A stretch of DNA of 12,997 nucleotides from positions 1-12,997 of the forward strand of contig CAYRFQ010000152.1 of assembly GCA_964423615.1 (NCBI GenBank). The letters run 5' to 3'. This document shows positions 1 through 8,184 of the stretch, in pieces; the stretch's first letter is position 1, and every line of letters begins with the position of its first letter. The stretch is from CAYRFQ01 sp964423615. Its GTDB lineage: Bacteria > Planctomycetota > Planctomycetia > Gemmatales > Gemmataceae. The position numbers were made by a program, and so were the translations under genes. The notes below the pieces were generated by a model, which saw nothing but the letters and a program-made list of their open reading frames with translations, was not told the DNA's origin and ran no database searches.

Positions 1-20
1 GGTGCTCTAATTGTAGCTAA

Positions 21-3000
21 TTGCCAGGACGAAAAACTATGCCGGGAATCGCTGCTTTTTCCCGTTCATTCTTCCAAAATGCGCTCGGCCAGAACGAACG
101 TTGGATTCGTGGAAACCAAGGTTGGTACTTCATCACACCCAACGGGAGCTTGCACCCTTGGAGAGGAAAACCCGACACGGCATTCGACGTGACTATCGCT
201 TCCCTCGACCCAATCTATTACTACCGCCCCGAACTGCTCTACAACGCCAGCGACGAGGATTACGCCTACGTCCTCGACCAAGAGTTGCAACTGACGTTCA
301 CCGGGAACTTATCAGAAAACGCCCTCGGGGAAGGCGAACGTTGGCTCCGAGGTGAGTTTGGGCACTGGTTCTACGTGAAGCCTGACGGAGGTGTCTATTT
401 TTGGACCAGGACCCTTGACCCAACGAATGACATCTTCGTAGCCCAACTCGATCCCATCTACCACACCGAGATCGAACGTCTTCATGACGCCTCAAGCGAT
501 CAGTTCGAGGTGACTATCGATCCAAGCACCTCAACTTTAGACGTGCAAATCGAGAACGGCTATGTCGGAACGTTTTTCGTTCGGGCGATGGCTGACGACG
601 GCATCGTCCAAACAACCGAGTTGCTGGAAGTCATGGTCACCCCAGGTGCCACGGCCGTGACGAATATCTCGCCCTCGAACGGTGAAGAGAGTGTCAACGT
701 CACCCGAGAAACGACTGTTCGTTTCAGTGACAAGATCGATCCTGCCACGATCACAACCGACTCGTTTTACGTGATGGCTCAAGGCGAAAAAGTTCCCGGG
801 ACGGTTCGTGTTTCATCCACGGGAATGTTCGCCCAGTACTTTTACGACACCCCGCCACCATCCTCGACGGAAGTCCGCGTCGTCGTGGACGGGAACAGGA
901 TCGAAGACGCAACGGGTAAACGCCTCGACCCCGATGGCGACGGGGTCCCCGGCGGACGAGGGACCGCCGACTTTCGTACGCTCCCGCTCACGTTCCTTGC
1001 GGACACCGCCGTGACCGGCAAGGTCTTGCAATCCAACGCCGTCGATGAAAACGGACAACCCGTGGACATGCCAGTCGAAGGAGTGACGATCTTCCTGGAA
1101 GGTCGTCCCGACGTTAACGCCGTGACGAACGTCAACGGAGAGTTCACGCTGACGAGCCCGGAAGGTTTACCCGCTCCCGATTTCTTCGTCGTCATCGACG
1201 GCTCGACGGCTATCGGTGTGCCGGACGGCTTCGTGTACCCGACGCTCGGCAAACCGTTCCACAGCATCCCTGGCCAAACGGTTCCCCTTCGAATGACCGA
1301 CGGAACCGAATTCGACATCTACTTGCCGTTGATGAACACCCAAGACATCCAGCAACTAGACGACACCAACCCGACGAACGTTGGCTTCGGTCCGGGCGGG
1401 TTGGAAACACTCAACCAACTGTTCCCGAATGTCGCCCCGGAAGTCTGGGAGCGTACTAAAGTTGTTTTCGAGCCAGGCTCGGCCCAGGACGACCAGGGCA
1501 ACGCCGCGACTCAGGCGGCCATTGTTCCGGTCGCACCAAATCGAATTCCAGCACCACTGCCCGAGTTCCTCGATCCGGGATTGGTGATCTCGATCCAGGC
1601 TGGTGGGGATGGTGGGTTCAACGACGCTGGCGGTGCGACCCAGTTCGACGTCCCAGCAGAAGTCGCGTTTCCGAACTTAGAAGGCCTTGCCCCAGGGGAG
1701 CAGGCCCTTGTCTTCTCGTTCGACCACGATGCAGGTGAGTGGATTGTCGTTGGAACAGGGACCGTCAGCGAAGACGGATTGATGGTCGAATCCGATGGCG
1801 GTGTGATCCTTGCCCCAGGGTGGCACTTCGTAGCACGTGGGACCAGCGCCCGTTTCCTCGTTGGCGAAACCCTCGGGAATGTTTGTGGTGCCGGGGATGA
1901 TTTTCTGCACGGTGATGATCCGGGGCTCTCAGCAAATCCATTGAAGGCCGCCCTTCAACTCTCGGCTCGACTCGACGCTGCTGTTTTTGGCTATCCAACA
2001 GCCGCGAGCCTTCCGATGAAAGCCGAGTTACGAGCCGCGGGCAGCGGGCCACTGGGAGACGTCATGGTCGATCGCTTTCTGTCTCCGGGCAGTTCGGCCT
2101 CGAAACAATTTGATCACCTTCCGGGCTCGGTCCTTTCCAATGCCGTAAAAGGCAACAGTGAGTTCCAACGTCAAGTCCAACGAGTTCGTGATGGGATCGA
2201 CTTCAGGATTCAACGGCAAGCCGAAAACGGTTACGTCGATAACGTCGAATTGACCACGAACGCGAGCATCTTCGGAAGCCGAGGCAAACTGGTCGCTCCG
2301 GCCATCGACTTTTCCCAATATTATTACTACGTCGGCGGAGGTCCCGAGACCGCCATCCTCGGCTCGACCCAAGGCGGCCAACTCTTCATGTCCGATTGGT
2401 CCGTGACGGTCTCGAGCCTTGGGGGCGGCGAGGGCAGTGGCATAACGGGAATGGGTACCTATACGGCGAAACTATCTTGGGAGCTTTGTGACGATTTCGG
2501 CGTGGACTATTCGGACCTGTACACGATTGAACTTGCTGCTTTTTGGGTTGCCCAACACGAAGCTGGGTTCACGCCGTTTGTGAATCGAGTGGTAGTCGAC
2601 ATCGACGAGCCGATCACTGGGACTTTCGTCATACCGGAGCAATACACCGAGTTCGATGACCGGATAACTGCCAGCATACCGCCTCAGTCGTTCGGGTCAC
2701 AAACGTTTGGTTTTAGCCCCCAGGCTCTAGCCCAACCTGCCCAAGTCGTTCAAACACAAGTCATCACACAACAAAATCGGATTTCAGGTTTTGGAACCGA
2801 TCCTCGGATTTATTACCGGATTGTTCCGGATTCGGGAGTAGAGATTTCTGGCATTATTCCGGAACCTGGGATCGCCATTGATCAATTCTTCCCTACGGGC
2901 GAGCCCTTCACGGTCTATCTGTACCAACCCTCGACAAACATGGGAAGCGTTTTCGCCTCCAGCTTCGCCCCAGCTAGCGGTCAGGAAACGCGTTTCTCGG

Positions 3001-5390
3001 GAGGACTGTTCGGCTCTGAACCTCCGGTCGGCGAATTGTTGCTAGGAGAAATTGACCAAGACGACTTCGACGGGGACGGCATCCCCGACGTTGGTGAACG
3101 GGCCATCGGAACCAGTTCGCGACAAGTCGACTCGGATAACGACGGGATTCCCGACGGGGCAGAACTCGAACAGGGCCTCAACCCGCTCGACGGCTTCGCG
3201 AGCACCACCGGAGTCGTCGCAAGCGTCGACATAAGCAGTAACGCCGAAGCCGTCGATGTCGTCGGTGACTTCGCCTACGTGGCCGCTGGAAGTAACATTA
3301 CGATTACCGACGTGTCTCAGTTCGACCAACCGATCATCGAAGGACGGCTGCAACTCTCCGGAACGGCGCGCGATGTCTCAGTCGATGATGGCCGCAACAT
3401 CGCCGCTGTGGCCACGGGTCTTGGTGTCCAACTCATTGACGTGTCCGACCCCATGCAACCAACCCTCATCGAAACCGTAACAGCATCGGCATCGAAGGTC
3501 GAAGTTTATAACGGCTTCGTCTACGCTTTGGCCGGTCGGAGCATGACTGTCCTCGACATCGTCTCGGGGGATATCGTCAGCCAACTCGAACTACCTGGCA
3601 GCGGCAACGTAACGGACATGGCCCGCGAGGCCAACACCCTCTTTGCCTACGTCAGCGGGAGCGATACCCTCGTGGCCATCGACATTTCTCTTGCCGAAAC
3701 CCCACAAGTCCTGGGGCAGTTGAACGTGAGTGTGGCGTCGAGCGATGTCGGCGTATTTGTGGGTACCGGCATCGTCTGGCTTGCTGGAAGTGGGTTCCGA
3801 ACTATCGACGTGAGCGACCCGGCCAACATGTCTCTCATTCAGACGCCTGGCAATTTCTTCACGGCCCAACGAGTTGCCCTCAATGGCTCCGGGCTTGGGC
3901 TCCTTCTGCCAGATGGTGGAAATTTCGTCCAGGTCTATGACACGTCCGATCCGACCAACACGAACAACCTGGTTACTCAGTTCAATCTCTCGGGTCGTGC
4001 CCGCGACCTGAAAATCAGCCGAGGGATCGCCTACGTCGTGGTGGGGAACCGTCTCGATGTCGTCAATTACCGCAGCTTTGACGCACTCGGCCAAGCCCCA
4101 ACGGCCAACATACAGACTGACGCGCAGGACCAAGATCCTCAGCAAGACGGAATCCAGGTCCTCGAGGGGACTCGCTTTGTTGTCCAGGGTGTGGTGACGG
4201 ACGACGTCCAGGTGCGGCAGGTCGAATTACTCCAGAATGGTCAGATCGTCGCGACCGACACCTCATTTCCGTTCGACTTCTTCGTGACGACTCCTCCGCT
4301 GTCCGAAGGCATCGGTTCTCTTGGGTTGCAAATTCGCGCAACGGATACGGGAGGCAACAGCACCCTCTCCGAAATCGTGACGGTCAACATTGTCCCGGAC
4401 ACAATCGCACCGACGGTCGTGAACGTCATGCCTACGGAAGGTGGGCAAGTCGGTGAAGGAGAACGGACCCTGCGAGTCCGGTTCTCCGAGTCGATCAATC
4501 CTGACAACATCGCCGAAACGACCGTGACGCTGGTTGGACTCGGTGACGATTCAGTGCTCGGAACCGTTGATGACGTCATCATCCCAGTCACGACCGAGTT
4601 CCGGGATGCCGATCAACTCTTGCAAATCGCGACGGGCGAAATGACTCCTGGCGAATACCAACTCCAAATCGTCGAGCCTGATCTCGTGGACTTGGCGGGG
4701 AACTCGCTGGGCGATGACGTGTTCGTGTCGGCTTTCACCGTTGTCGAAGTAACAAGTCGCTTGATGGGTAATCCTCCGACCGTCTTGTTCGTGATCGACG
4801 TTTCCGGCAGCACGGGCAACTCGTTCGGCGGGGATGTCATCGGTGATCCCAACAACGATGGCGCCTCGGACACTATCCTCGACGCCGAGATTGCGGCTTT
4901 GTCCGTCCTGAATCAGGAAATCATTAACCTCGGGTTAGGGGACACCGCCCAGATCGGAATCATACCGTTCACGAGTGAGGCGACAGCTCGGGACATGGAT
5001 CTCTTCACAGCCGGAACCCAATTTACTACGACACCGACCGCCGACAACAATAACAACGGAATTCGTGACGTCGAAGAAATCCTCATGACGCTCCGCGATG
5101 GTGGTGGGACCAATTTCGGAAACGCCTTGGGTGAAGTCATCAACGTCTTCAACACTCTCAACATACCCAACGGTACCGGGAACATCGTTTTGATCTCCGA
5201 CGGAGAAAGTTCGGGCGGTTTCCTCGATGAAGTGGCTGTGCTCCAGGATCGTTCGGCAACCCTGATAGCGTTTGGTGCCGGGAACAGTGCGTCGCTTGCT
5301 CAACTCCGACAAATCGATCCGCTCGCCGGACGATTTACGAACCCGGACGAAATCATTGACCTCATCACAAACGTTGGAGAAGGAAATTAG
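21..5390 (+). CDS. Giant multidomain surface/secreted protein (Ig-like folds, LVIVD-type beta-propeller, C-terminal VWA)
   Basis: Probable extracellular adhesion or scaffold protein; no enzyme domain was recognised. Numbering is from the TTG at 21 (1789 aa). Residues 17-77 and about 93-152 are two copies of a module with NALGxxERWxRG and LDPIY motifs. A short beta-rich piece follows (about 155-205, IENGYVGTFFV). Next come an SbsA-type Ig-like domain (about 211-322), a carboxypeptidase-regulatory-like fold (about 330-394), a long unrecognised region (about 400-1010), thrombospondin-3/calcium-type repeats (about 1014-1055, DGDGIPD and DSDNDGIPD) and LVIVD-type propeller repeats (about 1064-1354, recurrent 'ITDVS', 'LIDVSDP', 'TIDVSDP'). 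Two Ig-like domains (about 1360-1575) precede a VWA domain with an intact MIDAS: DVSGS 1593-1597, T1697, D1727. No signal peptide is visible, and an in-frame TAA (18-20) lies immediately before the TTG. ATG39 (1783 aa), with AGGA nine bases upstream, is the better local start. The protein may be 5'-truncated. Confidence 0.85.
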   Translation: MPGRKTMPGIAAFSRSFFQNALGQNERWIRGNQGWYFITPNGSLHPWRGKPDTAFDVTIASLDPIYYYRPELLYNASDEDYAYVLDQELQLTFTGNLSENALGEGERWLRGEFGHWFYVKPDGGVYFWTRTLDPTNDIFVAQLDPIYHTEIERLHDASSDQFEVTIDPSTSTLDVQIENGYVGTFFVRAMADDGIVQTTELLEVMVTPGATAVTNISPSNGEESVNVTRETTVRFSDKIDPATITTDSFYVMAQGEKVPGTVRVSSTGMFAQYFYDTPPPSSTEVRVVVDGNRIEDATGKRLDPDGDGVPGGRGTADFRTLPLTFLADTAVTGKVLQSNAVDENGQPVDMPVEGVTIFLEGRPDVNAVTNVNGEFTLTSPEGLPAPDFFVVIDGSTAIGVPDGFVYPTLGKPFHSIPGQTVPLRMTDGTEFDIYLPLMNTQDIQQLDDTNPTNVGFGPGGLETLNQLFPNVAPEVWERTKVVFEPGSAQDDQGNAATQAAIVPVAPNRIPAPLPEFLDPGLVISIQAGGDGGFNDAGGATQFDVPAEVAFPNLEGLAPGEQALVFSFDHDAGEWIVVGTGTVSEDGLMVESDGGVILAPGWHFVARGTSARFLVGETLGNVCGAGDDFLHGDDPGLSANPLKAALQLSARLDAAVFGYPTAASLPMKAELRAAGSGPLGDVMVDRFLSPGSSASKQFDHLPGSVLSNAVKGNSEFQRQVQRVRDGIDFRIQRQAENGYVDNVELTTNASIFGSRGKLVAPAIDFSQYYYYVGGGPETAILGSTQGGQLFMSDWSVTVSSLGGGEGSGITGMGTYTAKLSWELCDDFGVDYSDLYTIELAAFWVAQHEAGFTPFVNRVVVDIDEPITGTFVIPEQYTEFDDRITASIPPQSFGSQTFGFSPQALAQPAQVVQTQVITQQNRISGFGTDPRIYYRIVPDSGVEISGIIPEPGIAIDQFFPTGEPFTVYLYQPSTNMGSVFASSFAPASGQETRFSGGLFGSEPPVGELLLGEIDQDDFDGDGIPDVGERAIGTSSRQVDSDNDGIPDGAELEQGLNPLDGFASTTGVVASVDISSNAEAVDVVGDFAYVAAGSNITITDVSQFDQPIIEGRLQLSGTARDVSVDDGRNIAAVATGLGVQLIDVSDPMQPTLIETVTASASKVEVYNGFVYALAGRSMTVLDIVSGDIVSQLELPGSGNVTDMAREANTLFAYVSGSDTLVAIDISLAETPQVLGQLNVSVASSDVGVFVGTGIVWLAGSGFRTIDVSDPANMSLIQTPGNFFTAQRVALNGSGLGLLLPDGGNFVQVYDTSDPTNTNNLVTQFNLSGRARDLKISRGIAYVVVGNRLDVVNYRSFDALGQAPTANIQTDAQDQDPQQDGIQVLEGTRFVVQGVVTDDVQVRQVELLQNGQIVATDTSFPFDFFVTTPPLSEGIGSLGLQIRATDTGGNSTLSEIVTVNIVPDTIAPTVVNVMPTEGGQVGEGERTLRVRFSESINPDNIAETTVTLVGLGDDSVLGTVDDVIIPVTTEFRDADQLLQIATGEMTPGEYQLQIVEPDLVDLAGNSLGDDVFVSAFTVVEVTSRLMGNPPTVLFVIDVSGSTGNSFGGDVIGDPNNDGASDTILDAEIAALSVLNQEIINLGLGDTAQIGIIPFTSEATARDMDLFTAGTQFTTTPTADNNNNGIRDVEEILMTLRDGGGTNFGNALGEVINVFNTLNIPNGTGNIVLISDGESSGGFLDEVAVLQDRSATLIAFGAGNSASLAQLRQIDPLAGRFTNPDEIIDLITNVGEGN
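69..480 (+). repeat. Two tandem protein-level modules in the giant protein
   Basis: Two consecutive stretches of about 60 residues align by eye. Copy 1 has NALGQNERWIRG, then WYFITPNG, then LDPIYYYRPELLYNA. Copy 2 has NALGEGERWLRG, then WFYVKPDG, then LDPIYHTEIERLHDA. Aromatic and Asp-Pro-Ile-Tyr positions are conserved while the linkers differ. The repeat is at protein level and the DNA has diverged. Similar 'x-PxGxLYxW ... ALDxSYY' modules occur in other very large planctomycete proteins. That comparison is from memory, and the function of the module is unknown. Confidence 0.65.
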
Positions 5391-5427
5391 CGTTTTCTGC
5401 GGAGACTGGGATTGATGTTCATGAGCC

Positions 5428-5459
5428 CAATGACCAACTCGCAAACGAGTTGGTCATTG
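5428..5459. terminator. Perfect 14-bp inverted repeat after the giant gene
   Basis: CAATGACCAACTCG and CGAGTTGGTCATTG are exact reverse complements around a CAAA loop, starting 37 bases after the stop codon of the giant gene. The position suggests a transcription terminator for that gene. There is no T-run on either strand, so a simple rho-independent mechanism is not shown; a bidirectional barrier or a 3'-end stabiliser is equally possible. The right edge abuts the end of the frameshifted integrase remnant read on the minus strand. Confidence 0.6.
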
Positions 5460-5766
5460 CTACTTCTTGACGAAGATTTCCTGGCCGAATGCGCTACATC
5501 AATGAATTAACTGTGATAGAAGTTGAGGAGTTCCTGGTTTGAACAGGTTGTTGATACTTGGCTTGCCACTCGGCGATAACTCGCCCATAGCGTTCACGGC
5601 TTTCGGGTGTATCATAAAGCTCGAGCAAAACGTTCTTACGTCCACCGAGACCGGCGGGCAACGTAACAATCCCTTGGCCGGATTGTTGTGGTGCCGCGAT
5701 CGACTCCTTGTGGTTCTGCGAAAAACGTCCGCAATTTACAAAGGTTCCAGACCGCTCTGTCCACAA
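5460..5766 (-). pseudogene. Truncated, frameshifted N-terminus of a planctomycete-type tyrosine recombinase/integrase
   Basis: An open frame from ATG 5766 to TAG 5494 gives 90 residues. From about residue 26 they read like the N-terminal arm/core-binding part of phage-type integrases common in planctomycetes: SGQGIVTLPAGLGGRK, then YDTPESRERYGRVIAEW, then ITVNSLM, where family members typically have 'TVNEL'. Shifting by one base after LM gives AFGQEIFVKK and a stop at 5460, which resembles the expected continuation (AFWxxAExxY). The catalytic domain with its Arg/His/Tyr residues is absent, so the product cannot recombine DNA. The frame begins 47 bases downstream of a tRNA 3' end in the same orientation, the usual place for an integrase beside its attachment site. 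Family assignment is from recognised sequence; decay is an inference. Confidence 0.7.
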
Positions 5767-5812
5767 CCGACAAATATGCTTGAGCTGTTTTTGGCGAAGT
5801 GTTTGAAGAGAA

Positions 5813-5855
<43 letters not shown>

Positions 5856-5864
5856 CAAATCTAA

Positions 5865-5891
5865 GGATTTCAGAGTACTGCTCTGAAACCC
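5865..5891. repeat. 11-bp hairpin next to the tRNA fragment
   Basis: GGATTTCAGAG and CTCTGAAACCC pair over 11 positions with one wobble-type mismatch around a TACTG loop. Two smaller symmetric elements lie between it and the tRNA tail: AAATC-TAAG-GATTT (5857-5870) and the palindrome CGGGCCCG (5845-5852). Clustered inverted repeats beside a tRNA 3' end suit recombinase arm or core binding sites. They could also be structure left from the original tRNA locus. Confidence 0.5.
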
Positions 5892-5906
5892 TTGCCCACC
5901 AAAAGT

Positions 5907-6062
5907 TTATAACAATCCTACTCCGCTGGGGAGCCGTTGCTTCAAAGCCGTATTGTTCAAGTTCGGCAAGTCCGATGAAGCTTCTTTTTCGTTGGGGTAA
6001 TGCAACAGGCTCTCGAGGACTGTTGTGTCGGTGTGGACGGAGATGTTTCGTTGACGCTCTCT
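5907..6062 (-). pseudogene. Possible fragment of a DDE transposase
   Basis: A 51-codon open stretch on the minus strand, without a credible start, reads ISVHTDTTVLESLLHYPNE. It resembles the 'DTTVVExNIHYPTDSSL' block around the first catalytic Asp of several DDE transposase families. The resemblance stops after HYPNE, and the frame ends at TAA 5907-5909. No terminal inverted repeats or flanking target duplication were found. If real, it is a decayed scrap of an insertion sequence; the match is short and could be chance. Confidence 0.3.
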
Positions 6063-6565
6063 TCAGCGCCCTCAAATCGGCCTGGAACACCGCATTTTCG
6101 ACTCTTTACTGCTTCCGGTCGATCAGACCGACGCAGTTTGGGGCCATAAATTGGCGAAAAAATAGCGACCTGAGAATCCACCCCACAAAGCGGAGCGGAA
6201 ACAAACTAAGCTCCCATAAATGGACCAGACTGCCATTATTCGCTCAAGCCCAGTTATCGCGTCTAACGCCTACTTCATTCGATCTCAGTCTCCGCAAGAT
6301 CTCACGGAGAAAACAGTCCACGAGAAGTATGGCATGCGGAAGGCCCTTTGTTCCATCTGAGATTTGGTGTCATCCGCTGTTGGGATTCTCGCAATGAGGA
6401 TAGCGGTTTGCACAACCGACTCCTAACGCCCAACTCCGGCTCGCGCGTGAAGGTGTTTCTCTCCAGCCGAGAGGACAAGAGCTTCTCAGAAGAACTGAGC
6501 GGAAGTTGCTTTTTGCCAACGAACAAATTCCGCTCCCAGGAAACAATGTGGCAGCTTTACTTCGG
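6063..6565. other. Gene-poor intergenic stretch, no gene recognised
   Basis: About 500 bases between the transposase-like scrap and the stop codon of the monooxygenase gene. All frames are broken or shadow-like. The best small frame (6220-6360 +, 46 residues) has no ribosome-binding site and no family resemblance. Small hairpins exist, such as CTCTC-CAGCC-GAGAG near 6460, but none has a T-run that would mark a terminator for the minus-strand gene ending at 6566. Confidence 0.5.
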
Positions 6566-8140
6566 TCAGTTGCGGTTTCCTTTCCCGAATTTCTCACGGA
6601 TTGTGACCAATTCATCTCGATCCAGAACGCCATCGTTATTTCGGTCAAATGCCGAGAACAACCGATTTCGCAAGAGCGCAGGCACTTCGCTTTTTTGCAA
6701 CTTGCCGTCTCGGTTTTTGTCGAACCGTTGCATCATCTGCCCTGCCTTTTGACCACCTTTAGCAGCAGGTTTCTGGACCTGGCGTTTCCCAGCGATGCCA
6801 CGATTGAATAGATCACCAAAACCTCGGAACAGTTTGTTGCGGACGAACGATCGGAGCTTGTCCTCTTCCTCGGGATTCGCAGCAACGACCAACAGTGTAA
6901 CGTTGCCCATCTCGTCGGTAGACTGTCGCCCCCAACGGATTCGCTTGGGTGGGCTGTTGGGATTACGAGGGTTGTCTTTGGAGTTGTCGTAGATTAGGGT
7001 TGTCTCCAGGACGGTGCCCTTGGGCAAAGCTACTTTGTCCTTGAACAGATAGGCTCCTTGCCAGTCCAGGTTCCAATCATCTATGTGGAGCAAGGTATTC
7101 GTCTCGCCGCTGGGCAACTTGGCCGTCATCTTCATCGCCTTACAAATGTAGTGCGCGTGTCCGCCGATGGTCACGCCTTCGGCATCCACAGGCAAGGTGA
7201 ACTTTTCCTTGACAGTGTAGTCACTTTTGCCGGCCGGGATATCGATCCCTGCAAAGCGACCAAAAAATGGCGGGAGCATGATCCCCACCAACTTCTTCTT
7301 CGGAGGTTCCTTGGCAAAATAAAAGGCAACTGTTGCTTGCTCAAATTCTTCCTTCCCGGATGGGTGGAAGTGAGTTTGCATGACGATGTCCGAGCCCTTG
7401 GGCAATTTTCGAGCCAAGCCATTGGGCAATAGCAAAGGCACTGCCCCAGGAACATAACCTCCCAAGGCTCCAGTGATTGGTCCCATGCCATTGAAGCCAG
7501 TTTGACCGTCCTGTCCATCCATCCGGCGAGAGACGCCGGTACTGTCCAAAAAGAAAATGGCATGGTGCATGGAAGATTTGGCGTTCGGCTTGACCTCCAC
7601 AGCCCGGACCCATTTGTCTTCCCTGAGGTCCAGTGGCAGCACAAAAGAACGATAGACATCTGGTCCAGTCGCACGGACTTTAAAACGGCCTTTCATTTTG
7701 ACCACCATGTCAGGCTTGCCGAGGTACCAACTTTGAGGGAACCGGGGCATGGGTGGCATCTTGCTCATGTCGCCCTTGGGCCGTCCTGTCTTCACCCACT
7801 GATTGAATATCTCGATTTGTTGTTTGCTCAGTCGACGTTCGTTGGCGAAAGCATAGTCGGTCTTTTTCGGTTGCCAGGGAGGCATGTATCGAGAATTGAT
7901 AACTCGCTGGATCGTCCGGGCTCGCTTCCAAACATCCTTGTGAGTGATCAAAGGGAAAGGCCCTGACTGACCCGGGCGATGACAACTCGTGCAATTGTTA
8001 TGAATCAAGGGTGCGATATGCTCGGCAAAGGTAATCGTTTTCGCCGTGTTGGTGTTGGCATCACTGCCGTGGGCACCAGGCGAAAGGGTCGCGACAATAA
8101 GAAATGTCGAGACCCCTCCGAAGCTATTCATAGAGCGCAT
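6566..8140 (-). CDS. Secreted cytochrome c / PHM-like copper monooxygenase with two EF-hands
   Basis: Predicted exported copper- and heme-binding redox protein of 524 aa. Its N-terminus looks like a signal peptide (hydrophobic FGGVSTFLIVATL, likely cleavage after AHG). A single heme c site, CTSCH, has C50, C53 and H54. Next comes a fold like peptidylglycine/dopamine monooxygenases, with counterparts of all six copper ligands: H192-H193 (MHHAIFF), H257 (QTHFHPSG), H328 and H330 (GGHAHYICKAM) and M411 (STDEMGNV). Two canonical EF-hand loops close the protein (DKNRDGKLQKSE at about 474, DRNNDGVLDRDE at about 499). The substrate is unknown; an ascorbate-type donor is only an analogy with PHM. A GTG at 8185 would add 15 residues and overlap the redoxin stop by one base. 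ATG8140 is preferred because it puts the hydrophobic segment near the N-terminus, but neither start has a strong ribosome-binding site. Confidence 0.85.
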   Translation of the reverse strand: MRSMNSFGGVSTFLIVATLSPGAHGSDANTNTAKTITFAEHIAPLIHNNCTSCHRPGQSGPFPLITHKDVWKRARTIQRVINSRYMPPWQPKKTDYAFANERRLSKQQIEIFNQWVKTGRPKGDMSKMPPMPRFPQSWYLGKPDMVVKMKGRFKVRATGPDVYRSFVLPLDLREDKWVRAVEVKPNAKSSMHHAIFFLDSTGVSRRMDGQDGQTGFNGMGPITGALGGYVPGAVPLLLPNGLARKLPKGSDIVMQTHFHPSGKEEFEQATVAFYFAKEPPKKKLVGIMLPPFFGRFAGIDIPAGKSDYTVKEKFTLPVDAEGVTIGGHAHYICKAMKMTAKLPSGETNTLLHIDDWNLDWQGAYLFKDKVALPKGTVLETTLIYDNSKDNPRNPNSPPKRIRWGRQSTDEMGNVTLLVVAANPEEEDKLRSFVRNKLFRGFGDLFNRGIAGKRQVQKPAAKGGQKAGQMMQRFDKNRDGKLQKSEVPALLRNRLFSAFDRNNDGVLDRDELVTIREKFGKGNRN

Positions 8141-8184
8141 GGTAATATTCCGAAGTAGAGGTGAGTAGTTGAGGACTTGAAACA

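Noticed and set aside
842..1318. 158-residue minus-strand open frame inside the giant gene
   Set aside because: It is a shadow of the Ig-like and carboxypeptidase-like domains, Ser/Thr/Pro-rich as expected from the antisense of that sequence.
3591..4145. 184-residue open frame on the minus strand inside the giant gene
   Set aside because: It lies antisense to the LVIVD-type propeller repeats, which clearly form the coding frame; there is no start context or known motif.
6220..6360. 46-residue plus-strand open frame starting MDQTAIIRSS
   Set aside because: It has no ribosome-binding site and no similarity to a known small protein, and it lies in a region otherwise made of decayed sequence.
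6400..6445. tRNA-Cys-like anticodon hairpin GCGGT-TTGCACA-ACCGA
   Set aside because: The seven-base loop with GCA is suggestive, but no T-arm GTTC motif, D-arm or acceptor pairing surrounds it.
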